DNA from: Bacteroidota bacterium | Lineage (GTDB): Bacteria; Bacteroidota; Bacteroidia; Bacteroidales; Prolixibacteraceae | DNA: 7,701 bases | Direction of reading: 5' to 3' | Assembly: GCA_030632865.1 (NCBI GenBank) | Contig: DAOVTY010000151.1 | Span: 1-7,701, forward strand | Shown: positions 1 to 6,210 of the stretch, one piece after another | Layout of the letters: every line of letters starts with the position of its first letter | How positions within the stretch are numbered: position 1 is the first letter of the stretch | The notes under the pieces: model-generated | What the model saw: only the letters and a program-made list of their open reading frames with translations | Told to the model about the DNA's origin: nothing | The model's database searches: none | Made by a program: the position numbers and the translations under genes

Positions 1-151
1 AATCGATTGGTCCTTCGCCAAACTCTAAACCACCTCCTGGGAATTTAATCATCTTTACTCCAAGCTGAAACTCATCTGTAATTAGAATCTCTCTTTTTTT
101 GTCAAGAATTATTCCATAAACCCGAATTGTAAAATTACCAGAATTAGTCAT
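1..151 (-). CDS. Nudix hydrolase, N-terminal 50 residues (cut by window edge)
   Basis: Translating the minus strand from the ATG at 149-151 gives a protein starting MTNSGNFTIRVYGIILDKK. A beta-strand pattern follows (REILITDEF, VKMIKFPGGG) and then GGGLEFGEG, which is the opening of the Nudix box (GX5EX7REUXEEXGU). The catalytic REUXEE half lies beyond the window, so completeness cannot be judged. Nudix enzymes hydrolyse nucleoside diphosphates linked to another group; the substrate cannot be told from this fragment. The start lies 5 nt after the miaA stop on the same strand, so the two genes are almost certainly co-transcribed, with this one downstream. The Nudix call is strong. Any more specific role, such as nucleotide-pool cleaning, would be a guess. 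Confidence 0.85.
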   Translation of the reverse strand, partial: MTNSGNFTIRVYGIILDKKREILITDEFQLGVKMIKFPGGGLEFGEGPID

Positions 152-156
152 GCCTA

Positions 157-1059
157 TTATAGATTTTGACTACTAACGTATTTAATTATCTCTTGTGATT
201 GGTCTGGTTCAAACCATTTCATTTTTTCATCTTTACGAAACCATGTTAATTGTTTTCGTGCATATCTTCGCGTGTTTCTTTTTATCAGTTCAATTGCTTT
301 ATCTCTCGAAATTTCGCCATCGAAATGTGCAAATAATTCGCGATACCCAACGGTGTTTAAAGAGTTTAAATGTTTTTGTGCATAAACTGTTTTTGCCTCA
401 ATTTCCAATCCTTCCTGAATCATTAAATCAACACGATTATTAATGCGGTTATGTAGAATTTTGCGATCACAATTTAAGCCTATTTTAATTATTGAAAATG
501 GACGCTCTTTTTTTGGGTTCGACCTAAAAGAGGAATAGGTTTTTCCGGTCGTCAAACAAATTTCTAATGCATGAACGATTCGTGCCGGATTTTTTAAATC
601 TACAATATTATAGTATTCCGGATCTTGCTTTTTTAATTGCAATCTTAAACTTTCAAGCCCCTCCTTTTTTAGTCTAATTTTTAACGATTCTCTAATTTCA
701 GAATCAACATCGGGCATAATATCAATGCCGTTACAAATTGCGTCTATATATAACATAGAGCCGCCAACTAAAACAATAATATTTTTTTGTTCAAATAGAT
801 TAGTTAACAAGTTAATTGCTTCTGTTTCGTATTTGCTTGCATTATAATTTTCTGTAATGGAGTGCGAATGAATAAAATGATGTTTAACAGCAGAAAGCTC
901 GCTCTCGGTTGGTACGGCAGTTCCTATTGTTAACTCCATAAAAATTTGGCGCGAGTCGGAAGATACAATTTCGGTGTTAAAATGTTTGGCTATATTAATT
1001 CCAACGGTTGTTTTCCCAATTCCAGTAGGCCCAGTTAAAACAATTAATGTTTTGTGCAT
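157..1059 (-). CDS. miaA: tRNA dimethylallyltransferase (MiaA), 300 aa
   Basis: MiaA transfers the dimethylallyl group of DMAPP to N6 of adenosine 37 in tRNAs that read codons starting with U, a cytosolic step that stabilises codon pairing. The 300-residue protein has the P-loop GPTGIGKT at residues 10-17, SSDSRQIF at 33-40 (the conserved catalytic Asp region), GTAVPT at 46-51, VGGSMLYIDA at 98-107, NPARIVHALEI at 157-167, NTVGYREL at 235-242 and the C-terminal NTRRYARKQLTWFRKD at 262-277. All are standard for the family and the length is normal. I chose the ATG at 1057-1059 because it leaves about nine residues before the P-loop. A TTG at 1107 extends the frame by 16 residues, but it lies inside the terminator hairpin of the upstream gene and is implausible. 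The Nudix gene follows after 5 nt. No clear promoter is visible in the 30 bp between that terminator and the start. Confidence 0.97.
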   Translation of the reverse strand: MHKTLIVLTGPTGIGKTTVGINIAKHFNTEIVSSDSRQIFMELTIGTAVPTESELSAVKHHFIHSHSITENYNASKYETEAINLLTNLFEQKNIIVLVGGSMLYIDAICNGIDIMPDVDSEIRESLKIRLKKEGLESLRLQLKKQDPEYYNIVDLKNPARIVHALEICLTTGKTYSSFRSNPKKERPFSIIKIGLNCDRKILHNRINNRVDLMIQEGLEIEAKTVYAQKHLNSLNTVGYRELFAHFDGEISRDKAIELIKRNTRRYARKQLTWFRKDEKMKWFEPDQSQEIIKYVSSQNL

Positions 1060-1089
1060 TCGCTTTATTTTGGGTTGTAAGATAGGGAC

Positions 1090-1128
1090 AAAAAAAAGAC
1101 TGTTCAAAAAAAATATTTGAACAGTCTT
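1090..1128 (-). terminator. Intrinsic terminator of the pRiA4b ORF-3-like gene
   Basis: Perfect 13-bp inverted repeats (1096-1108 and 1116-1128; AAGACTGTTCAAA pairing with TTTGAACAGTCTT) flank a 7-nt loop. On the minus strand the hairpin is followed at once by eight T's (1097 down to 1090), the usual Rho-independent layout. It starts 28 bp after the stop of the 1156-1671 gene. miaA begins 31 bp further on, so miaA depends either on read-through or on a start site in that short gap. Confidence 0.9.
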
Positions 1129-1155
1129 GAAATTTCGTAATTAAAAATCGTTAGT

Positions 1156-1671
1156 TTAAAAGTCGTCCATTTCACCAAAAATTTCGGTGTAATCGTCCAG
1201 TTCGCCAAAGTCCATAAAAACCTCTTCTTCAACTAAAACGGTTGGCTCCTGATCTGCAACTTCCTCTCCAAGGACTTGTACAGGGGTGTCACCCTGCTTA
1301 AGAGTGACTAACGGTTCATTAAGATTTCTCTCCATAATAATTCCTGTTAGTTCAATAAAAAAAGATCTGTCGTTCAAAAAATCAAAAGTGTAAATAAGTT
1401 TTTGGTTTATCGATTTAATCAAATCTGCGAGTTTAGTTTGCTGCATAATAAAAAACGGCGCCCCATTAACTCCCAAATCAAGCATCGAAATTTCTTTGAG
1501 TTTCATCCATTTTTTATCTGAAATAAAGAAGGATGCCAATTGGTGAGACTCGTAACCTAAACTCTTTTGAATAATAGAGTGGAATTCGAAAAACGATTGT
1601 TTTCCATCTAGCTCTACTTCTAATCGAAAATTTTGGGATTCTTGAGATTTGATTTGAAAATGATAAATCAT
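1156..1671 (-). CDS. pRiA4b ORF-3-like family protein, 171 aa, acidic C-terminus
   Basis: The N-terminal half matches what I know of the plasmid pRiA4b ORF-3-like family. It has an opening beta strand (MIYHFQIKSQES, LEVELDGKQSFFEFHSIIQ), then LGYESHQLASFFISDKKW and a LDLGVNGAPFF stretch, with the usual alternation of strands and a helix around residues 1-115. The family has no established biochemical role; it was named from a plasmid ORF and an IS1096 passenger relative. The last 35 or so residues are very acidic (EEEVFMDFGELDDY, FGEMDDF) and look disordered. No signal peptide or membrane segment is visible, so it is probably cytosolic. A similar gene next to miaA is, to my recollection, common in Bacteroidales, so the position is not evidence of transfer. 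The start is the ATG at 1669-1671; the gene has its own terminator. Confidence 0.75.
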   Translation of the reverse strand: MIYHFQIKSQESQNFRLEVELDGKQSFFEFHSIIQKSLGYESHQLASFFISDKKWMKLKEISMLDLGVNGAPFFIMQQTKLADLIKSINQKLIYTFDFLNDRSFFIELTGIIMERNLNEPLVTLKQGDTPVQVLGEEVADQEPTVLVEEEVFMDFGELDDYTEIFGEMDDF

Positions 1672-1810
1672 AACTTTTTATAAAAATCGAGACCAAATTT
1701 TAAAGTAATTTTTGCCAAATCCAAGAAAATTAAAAGTAAAATTTAAGATAAAATCTATATTCATTCATTAAAAATGGGCTAAGATTTATAAAAATATCTT
1801 CAGCAAAAAT

Positions 1811-1908
1811 CTGATTTATAACATTTTTCAGCATTCTGATTAATATTTTCTTGTGATTAATATCAGTAAAAACCAACGACATTAAAAAATGTTAAAAAAT
1901 ATTAATCT
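1811..1908. repeat. Cluster of GATTAATAT motifs (two direct, one inverted, one degenerate)
   Basis: The 10-mer TGATTAATAT occurs at 1837-1846 and again at 1854-1863, 17 bp apart start to start. An inverted copy, ATATTAATCT, lies at 1899-1908, and a degenerate form, CTGATTTATA, at 1811-1820. They sit in the 391-bp gap (1672-2062) between the divergent pRiA4b ORF-3-like and ABC permease genes. The spacing would suit a dimeric regulator, but the words are AT-rich, so part of this may be compositional. I see no gene in this gap. Confidence 0.4.
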
Positions 1909-1943
1909 ATAGAAAATATCGAACAGATGCGTCAGACGTTCGT

Positions 1944-1951
1944 TAAATTTG
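1944..1951 (+). promoter_or_regulatory. Possible Bacteroidota -7 element for the ABC permease gene
   Basis: TAAATTTG fits the Bacteroidota -7 consensus TAnnTTTG and would give a leader of about 105 nt before the ATG at 2063. No TTG/TTTG -33 element lies about 19 bp upstream, so this is half a promoter. A second weak candidate is TATATTTA at 2034-2041, which has TTG at 2014-2016 but one mismatch. Confidence 0.25.
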
Positions 1952-2062
1952 CGAAAAATACTTTTAATATTTTAAAATTGTAATTCATTAATACTTTTTA
2001 AAACTAATGATAATTGAATACCTTTTTATGTTATATATTTATGACGATTTAAACATGTAAAA

Positions 2063-3310
2063 ATGCGTAGAGCTACTTTATTTTTTGAAAATGTAAGAAT
2101 TGCATTGCAATCTATCCGCACAAACCTCTTACGAACTATTTTAACTGTATTAATTATTGCGGTTGGAATTACTGCATTAGTTGGTATTCTTACTGCAATA
2201 GATTCTATAAAAAGCTCGATTACAAAGGAGTTTACTTTTATGGGTGCCAACACTTTTTCTATATCTAGCAAGGGAATGAGGGTGCAGGTTGGTAACAGAA
2301 GGTATCGTACAAAAAATCATTCTTACATTTCATACTATCAAGCCAAAGAGTTTAAAGAGCTTTTTGATTTTCCGGCCACAACTGCCATTTCGGTGCATGC
2401 AACTGGCACTGCAACTTTAAAGTATGGTGGCGAAAAAACAAATCCTAATATTTCGGTACGAGGAATAGACGAGGATTATTTGTTTACGGCAGGGTATGAG
2501 ATTGGTAAGGGTAGAAGTTTTAACGAACAAGATATTATTTCTGGAAGAAGTATGGTGCTAATTGGAAGCGAACTTGCCAAAAGGCTATTTAAAGCCGATG
2601 AAGATCCAATTCAGAAAGTAATTAGTATTGGTGGAGGAAAATATAAAGTAGTTGGCGTTCTTAAAGAAAAAGGCAGTGGTTTTGGAGGTAGTAGCGATTT
2701 GGCATGTTTTATTCCTTACACAAATACACGTAACTATTTTTCGAGACCGAATATGAATTTTGCCATTCAAATTAAAGTTGATAGACCTGAATTAATGGAG
2801 GCTGCAACCGGGCAAGCAGAATCAACTTTTAGAGTTGTTAGAGATTTAGACCCGCTAGACGAAACCGATTTCAATATTGAAAAAAGTGATAATATTGCTA
2901 ATATTTTATTGGAGAACATAAAAAATATTACTCTGGTGGCAACTATTATTGGTTTTATAACGCTTTTTGGAGCTGCCGTTGGATTAATGAATATTATGCT
3001 TGTTTCGGTAACAGAACGTACCAGAGAAATTGGTGTACGAAAAGCAATTGGTGCAAAAGGTATAACCGTTAAACAACAGTTTTTAATAGAAGCTGTTGTA
3101 ATTGGACAAATTGGAGGATATCTTGGAATAGTGCTGGGTATTTTAATTGGTAACTTAGTTTCTGTATTAATAGGGTCGGCATTTGTTATTCCATGGATGT
3201 GGATAATTTCGGGTGTTGCAATCTGTTTTGTTGTTGGAATAGTTTCAGGATATTATCCTGCACAAAAAGCTGCCAAGATGGATCCAATTGAATCGTTGCG
3301 TTACGAATAA
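2063..3310 (+). CDS. MacB/FtsX-type ABC transporter permease, 415 aa
   Basis: This is an inner-membrane permease of the MacB/LolCE type, which uses an ATPase partner to drive mechanical movement of a periplasmic domain, typically exporting lipids, peptides or drugs. It has the full family layout: an amphipathic N-terminus (ENVRIALQSIRTNLLRTILT), TM1 at about 23-46, a periplasmic MacB_PCD-like domain at about 50-280, TM2 at 288-312, TM3 at 341-368 and TM4 at 377-397. The coupling-helix signature SVTERTREIGVRKAIGAK (315-332) contacts the ATPase. The C-terminus ends YPAQKAAKMDPIESLRYE, also typical. The length is normal for a permease without a fused ATPase domain. Neighbours on both sides are on the opposite strand, so the gene stands alone here: no ATPase or membrane-fusion subunit is within the window and the partner must be encoded elsewhere. 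The substrate cannot be assigned. Confidence 0.92.
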   Translation: MRRATLFFENVRIALQSIRTNLLRTILTVLIIAVGITALVGILTAIDSIKSSITKEFTFMGANTFSISSKGMRVQVGNRRYRTKNHSYISYYQAKEFKELFDFPATTAISVHATGTATLKYGGEKTNPNISVRGIDEDYLFTAGYEIGKGRSFNEQDIISGRSMVLIGSELAKRLFKADEDPIQKVISIGGGKYKVVGVLKEKGSGFGGSSDLACFIPYTNTRNYFSRPNMNFAIQIKVDRPELMEAATGQAESTFRVVRDLDPLDETDFNIEKSDNIANILLENIKNITLVATIIGFITLFGAAVGLMNIMLVSVTERTREIGVRKAIGAKGITVKQQFLIEAVVIGQIGGYLGIVLGILIGNLVSVLIGSAFVIPWMWIISGVAICFVVGIVSGYYPAQKAAKMDPIESLRYE

Positions 3311-3389
3311 TAAAATGCTAATTAAAATTTGGGATTCAAAACCAAATACAACAATTTACTTTTAACGCATAACTCCTGTTAAATAAGAT

Positions 3390-4316
3390 TCAACTTTTCT
3401 TTTTATATTTATTTTGAGTAAAATATTTAAAAACACCTGCCTGCCCTAATGTCATAATTAAAACACCTAAAACGGTTATCATTCCACCAATAAACTGATG
3501 TGGCTGCGGAAAGCTTTTAAACACAAAATAAGCTCCGGCAAGTACAAATATTCCCTTTAAACTTTGAACAATAGATGAGCGCGAAGCCTCGATATATTTA
3601 AAAGAATAGTAAATAGTAAGTATGGCAAGAAATGGCCCGAGCACCGCACCAATAGCAATATTTTTAATGGCTGAAACAGGAATTATTATCGACTGCTTGT
3701 AAACAAAAAACATTATAACTGAAAACACAAGAAGCCAAACTGTTCTGTTTAATCCAAGCAGCTCGGGCGATAGTTTTTTTACATGAACTTTAACAACTAA
3801 TGTTGCAATAGTTGCAAAAATAGCATTTATAAAAACCCAGCCTGTGCCCTCTATAAACAAAGTTTTTAAAGAAGTACCCCCAGAGTAGCTAATAATAAAA
3901 GCACCTACTAAAGCTAAAGAAACACCAACAGTTTCTATCCAACCAAACTTCTCTTTCAGAATAAAAACACCGCCCATAGTAACCATTACAGGATACATAT
4001 TACCAAGAAACGATGTAACAGCCGGGTCGAATATAACTTTAATAGATATAAAAAAGGTTGTGGTTGTGAGAATTTCTAAAACACCAAGCGAAACTAAAAT
4101 ACCAACTTGCTTTTTCGATAGAAATTTTAACTGCTTAAGTTTTTTGTTTTTCCATGCAATTAGCACACTTAAAGTTGCACCAATTGTAAACCAATAAACA
4201 CCAAACTGTGTAAGATGAACTTCGTTTAGCGCAGCTTTACTAAAAATATAAACATTAGAAAAAGCCAGTGTGGCAATTATCGCATATAAATATCCTTTAA
4301 AAGTATCCGATTTCAT
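3390..4316 (-). CDS. EamA/DMT-family membrane transporter, 308 aa
   Basis: The protein has ten predicted membrane helices in two EamA repeats (about residues 8-145 and 157-292), the normal length and plan for the drug/metabolite transporter superfamily. The first repeat ends with the family-typical ILKEKFGWIETVGVSLALVG (119-138). The second ends in FIGGMITVLGVLIMTLG, and the protein closes with a basic tail (NKYKKKS). These are secondary carriers of the inner membrane; many export amino acids or other small metabolites, and the substrate here is unknown. The start ATG is at 4314-4316, about 90 nt after a good Bacteroidota -7 element. The gene converges with the ABC permease gene across 79 bp. 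That gap holds only a weak 6-bp stem (3327-3332 with 3342-3347) and no U-tract, so I see no convincing terminator. Confidence 0.92.
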   Translation of the reverse strand: MKSDTFKGYLYAIIATLAFSNVYIFSKAALNEVHLTQFGVYWFTIGATLSVLIAWKNKKLKQLKFLSKKQVGILVSLGVLEILTTTTFFISIKVIFDPAVTSFLGNMYPVMVTMGGVFILKEKFGWIETVGVSLALVGAFIISYSGGTSLKTLFIEGTGWVFINAIFATIATLVVKVHVKKLSPELLGLNRTVWLLVFSVIMFFVYKQSIIIPVSAIKNIAIGAVLGPFLAILTIYYSFKYIEASRSSIVQSLKGIFVLAGAYFVFKSFPQPHQFIGGMITVLGVLIMTLGQAGVFKYFTQNKYKKKS

Positions 4317-4378
4317 GTATTTAAAATTTTAGTTTCTCGAAGATATTAGATGTAAATCGCCCAGAATGATTCTTCTGT

Positions 4379-4392
4379 ATAATTATAATTAT
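4379..4392. repeat. 14-bp perfect palindrome in the DMT transporter leader
   Basis: ATAATTATAATTAT is its own reverse complement. It lies 20-34 bp downstream of the -7 box at 4413-4420, within the predicted leader of the transporter gene, a position where a repressor operator could sit. It is composed only of A and T, so chance is a real alternative. Confidence 0.3.
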
Positions 4393-4412
4393 CATGCTAG
4401 TTTCCTATGCCA

Positions 4413-4420
4413 CAAAGATA
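4413..4420 (-). promoter_or_regulatory. Bacteroidota -7 promoter element for the DMT transporter gene
   Basis: Read on the minus strand this is TATCTTTG followed by TGGC, an exact match to TAnnTTTG. A T-run precedes it. The upstream -33 region has only TTTC (about 16 bp away), so the -33 element is weak. The start of transcription would fall near 4405, giving a leader of about 90 nt. Confidence 0.6.
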
Positions 4421-4826
4421 AAAAAAAGACTCAGGCGAAACCTATTCTTATTTCGCAGAAAAAATATTTAATGTAGCTAACAATCTTTACAAAAAATAAT
4501 TTTGTTGAATTCAGAAATAGCCTAATAAGTATATTTTTTAGTTCCACTCACGACTGTAGTTACTATTTTTAACATTTGCATTTGTCTCCGCATTTTCAGA
4601 AATATTGACACAAAAAAGTATTTGGAAAATTATTGGAAAGAAATGGTGAATAAAAAAAGTTAAAGCATTATTAACAAGCCCCTTATTTTGAATGACTATA
4701 AATTACCCCCCCGTAAAAATCTATTGTATTTAACCAAATAATACTTTAATTTTATTCCCAATTATTACAAACCCATTTCATCTGTATTTATGAAACCCAA
4801 ATTGAAAATCATCTATTTATGATATT
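4421..4826. other. Gene-free AT-rich intergenic stretch
   Basis: I find no coding frame with recognisable protein character on either strand. It contains a run of seven C's at 4706-4712, striking in such AT-rich DNA and about 210 bp before the lipoprotein gene. It also contains an isolated TAATTTTG (4497-4504) that fits a -7 box but lacks a -33 element and lies over 400 bp from the next plus-strand gene. Nothing else stands out. Confidence 0.5.
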
Positions 4827-4852
4827 AAAAAAGCCCGGAATAAATTCCGAGC
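4827..4852 (-). terminator. Intrinsic terminator on the minus strand with no gene to serve
   Basis: Stem arms 4833-4840 and 4845-4852 pair over 8 bp and are followed on the minus strand by six T's (4832 down to 4827). The third pair is a G-U wobble in minus-strand RNA but a C-A mismatch in plus-strand RNA, so the element is built for minus-strand transcription. No minus-strand gene ends just upstream of it. CCGGGC at 4873-4878 could pair instead with GCCCGG at 4833-4838, an alternative fold that would disrupt the terminator. Confidence 0.75.
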
Positions 4853-4901
4853 CAAATTATCTGTTTTATTAACCGGGCAAAAGAGCAGGAACTCTAATAC
4901 C

Positions 4902-4915
4902 CACAAAACTTTGTG
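4902..4915. repeat. Short inverted repeat just before the lipoprotein start codon
   Basis: CACAAA and TTTGTG flank a 2-nt centre and end 5 bp before the ATG at 4921. It could be a protein-binding site or a small structure hiding the start. AAACTTTG within it is one base from a -7 box, but that would leave almost no leader. Its role is unknown. Confidence 0.35.
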
Positions 4916-4920
4916 AATTT

Positions 4921-6210
4921 ATGAAAAAAATTGTATGTTTAATTGTATTGGCTGGATTATTAGTAGTAAACAATTCATGCCAGAAAGATGAATTTCGAGA
5001 TGAATTCAATTCAAACTTGAAGTCTGTAGAGTTAAAAGAAAAAGAGTTAATTGAAGAAGCACAAAACTGGGTTGAAAACAATCCGGATAAAAACCAGTTT
5101 ACTTTATTAGAATCGGCTGATAAACTAAAATGGAACAAGGCAATAATTAACGACCTTGATACTATGCTAGTTATTGAAGTGCCAGTTATGTTGAAAAGCC
5201 AGCACAAAGTACATGTTATCGGGAATGATAAATTAAATATTGAACACCGATTACTTATATTTAAAGAAAAAGATTCAATTTATTCACTAATGGAATATTT
5301 TATCTCGGAGAAAGAGTTGGAATACCTTCAGGATACAGAAAAAATAAAATACTCGAAAAAAGAGGACGATTTTGAAGGGACAATTGTGCTGGTAGATAAT
5401 TGCAACGAAGTTGTTTCGACAGAAGTTATTTCGAAAAAAGTAAAAAGTGGTGAAATACCTCTTAAATCAGCAAGTGGATATTGTGTTTATTTATCATGGT
5501 TTTATGAAGATGGAAGTGTTGTAAACATCCAACTTTTATATTGCGTATTACCCGCCGAAGATTCCAGTTCCACTGGAGGAGGTGGAGGAAGTAGTTCTTC
5601 TTATTCAGATACAGATACGGATACAGAGGCATCTGAAAATTGTGATTGTAAAATTTGTACTACATGCTGGGGGTGTAAGATTGAGCCAATATTGAATAAC
5701 GAGACTAACCCAGATATTCCTGAAGGTGATGCGCTAGAAGACAATTATGATTGCCCGGCGTGCAGTTGTCCTGCTCCAGCAGAATTGTTTTTTCAGGAAA
5801 TTGAGAAAATTAGCCTTGAAAGTCCAACACTTCTTCAAGATATTTCTTGTTTGTTACGAGATTTAAATTTTTCAGGAGGAAATATGTTAATAACTAATAC
5901 TTTTGAAGGCGCTGGAGATAATTTTTTAATAGGCTATAATATAGCACAAAAGTTTTTTGATTATTTGGGATCAGAAGTTGAAATTGTAGTGATTTATGAT
6001 GCCGAGAGTGAGGCAGTTAGAATGGGGACGCATGTTGATACTCATCTAGGTGAAGTAAATCGTTATGAAATTTTTGTTAAAGGAGAGGTGGATCCTTCAG
6101 GTACTTTACCTAATTTAATAAAAATAAAATTTAAACCTGAAGATATTGGATTATTTGAATCAGTATGGAACCATATAAAAGGAGAAACAAATTTATGGAA
6201 TTGCAATTAG
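4921..6210 (+). CDS. Surface-type lipoprotein with variable C-terminal domain, candidate polymorphic toxin (429 aa)
   Basis: The signal peptide (MKKIVCLIVLAGLLVVNNSC) ends at lipid-accepting Cys20. Q-K-D-E follows, matching the K-(D/E)2 lipoprotein export signal that sends Bacteroidota lipoproteins to the cell surface. Residues 38-210 resemble, from memory, the N-terminal domain of Bacteroidota toxin-like lipoproteins (EEAQNWVENN, LKWNKAII, VIEVPV, HRLLIFKEKD, FEGTIVLVD). Next come a low-complexity linker (212-240, five Gly, four Ser, then D-T repeats) and eight cysteines between 241 and 283 in CxC/CxxC spacing, which could bind metal or form disulfides. Last is a domain at about 285-429 that I do not recognise, ending NLWNCN. 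A modular front end, linker and odd C-terminus followed by an overlapping small lipoprotein gene suggest an effector-immunity pair. No catalytic motif is visible, so a non-toxic surface protein remains possible. The only ATG fitting a signal peptide is at 4921. Confidence 0.8.
   Translation: MKKIVCLIVLAGLLVVNNSCQKDEFRDEFNSNLKSVELKEKELIEEAQNWVENNPDKNQFTLLESADKLKWNKAIINDLDTMLVIEVPVMLKSQHKVHVIGNDKLNIEHRLLIFKEKDSIYSLMEYFISEKELEYLQDTEKIKYSKKEDDFEGTIVLVDNCNEVVSTEVISKKVKSGEIPLKSASGYCVYLSWFYEDGSVVNIQLLYCVLPAEDSSSTGGGGGSSSSYSDTDTDTEASENCDCKICTTCWGCKIEPILNNETNPDIPEGDALEDNYDCPACSCPAPAELFFQEIEKISLESPTLLQDISCLLRDLNFSGGNMLITNTFEGAGDNFLIGYNIAQKFFDYLGSEVEIVVIYDAESEAVRMGTHVDTHLGEVNRYEIFVKGEVDPSGTLPNLIKIKFKPEDIGLFESVWNHIKGETNLWNCN
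5608..5625 (+). repeat. Three tandem GATACR hexamers in the linker
   Basis: GATACA-GATACG-GATACA encodes D-T-D-T-D-T. It directly follows a Gly5-Ser linker. Length change by slippage would stay in frame and only alter linker length, so it is unlikely to be an on/off switch. Confidence 0.6.
6180..6184 (+). promoter_or_regulatory. Ribosome binding site that favours the 6195 start
   Basis: AGGAG within AAAAGGAGAAAC lies 10 nt before the ATG at 6195, still inside the lipoprotein coding sequence. It supports 6195 rather than the ATG at 6165, because only the later start places a hydrophobic segment close enough to the N-terminus for a signal peptide. Confidence 0.45.

Noticed and set aside
1060..1107. 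Extension of miaA to a TTG start at 1107.
   Set aside because: The extra codons lie across the terminator hairpin and T-tract of the upstream gene, and the ATG at 1059 gives the normal MiaA N-terminus.
3327..3347. Inverted repeat ATTTGG/CCAAAT between the convergent ABC permease and DMT transporter genes as a bidirectional terminator.
   Set aside because: It has only six pairs, a 9-nt loop, low GC and no T-run on either side.
4706..4712. Run of seven C's as a phase-variation tract for the lipoprotein gene.
   Set aside because: It lies about 210 bp upstream with no promoter elements around it and is short for a slippage switch; it is recorded only as a feature of the gap.
4869..4920. Possible tRNA 3' end or attachment site on the minus strand (GAGTTCCTGCTC then TGCCCGG).
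   Set aside because: There is no T-loop consensus (TTCRA within a 5-bp stem), no matching acceptor 5' strand and no CCA; no second copy is seen in the window.
4869..5207. Minus-strand 112-codon frame opposite the lipoprotein gene.
   Set aside because: It is the shadow of a convincing plus-strand gene and has no protein-like features. Only its last few codons, outside the plus gene, might be a remnant, which is discussed with the orphan terminator.
6165..6194. Upstream ATG at 6165 for the candidate immunity lipoprotein.
   Set aside because: It adds ten mostly polar and basic residues before an already complete signal peptide and lacks a binding site; 6195 has AGGAG at a workable distance.
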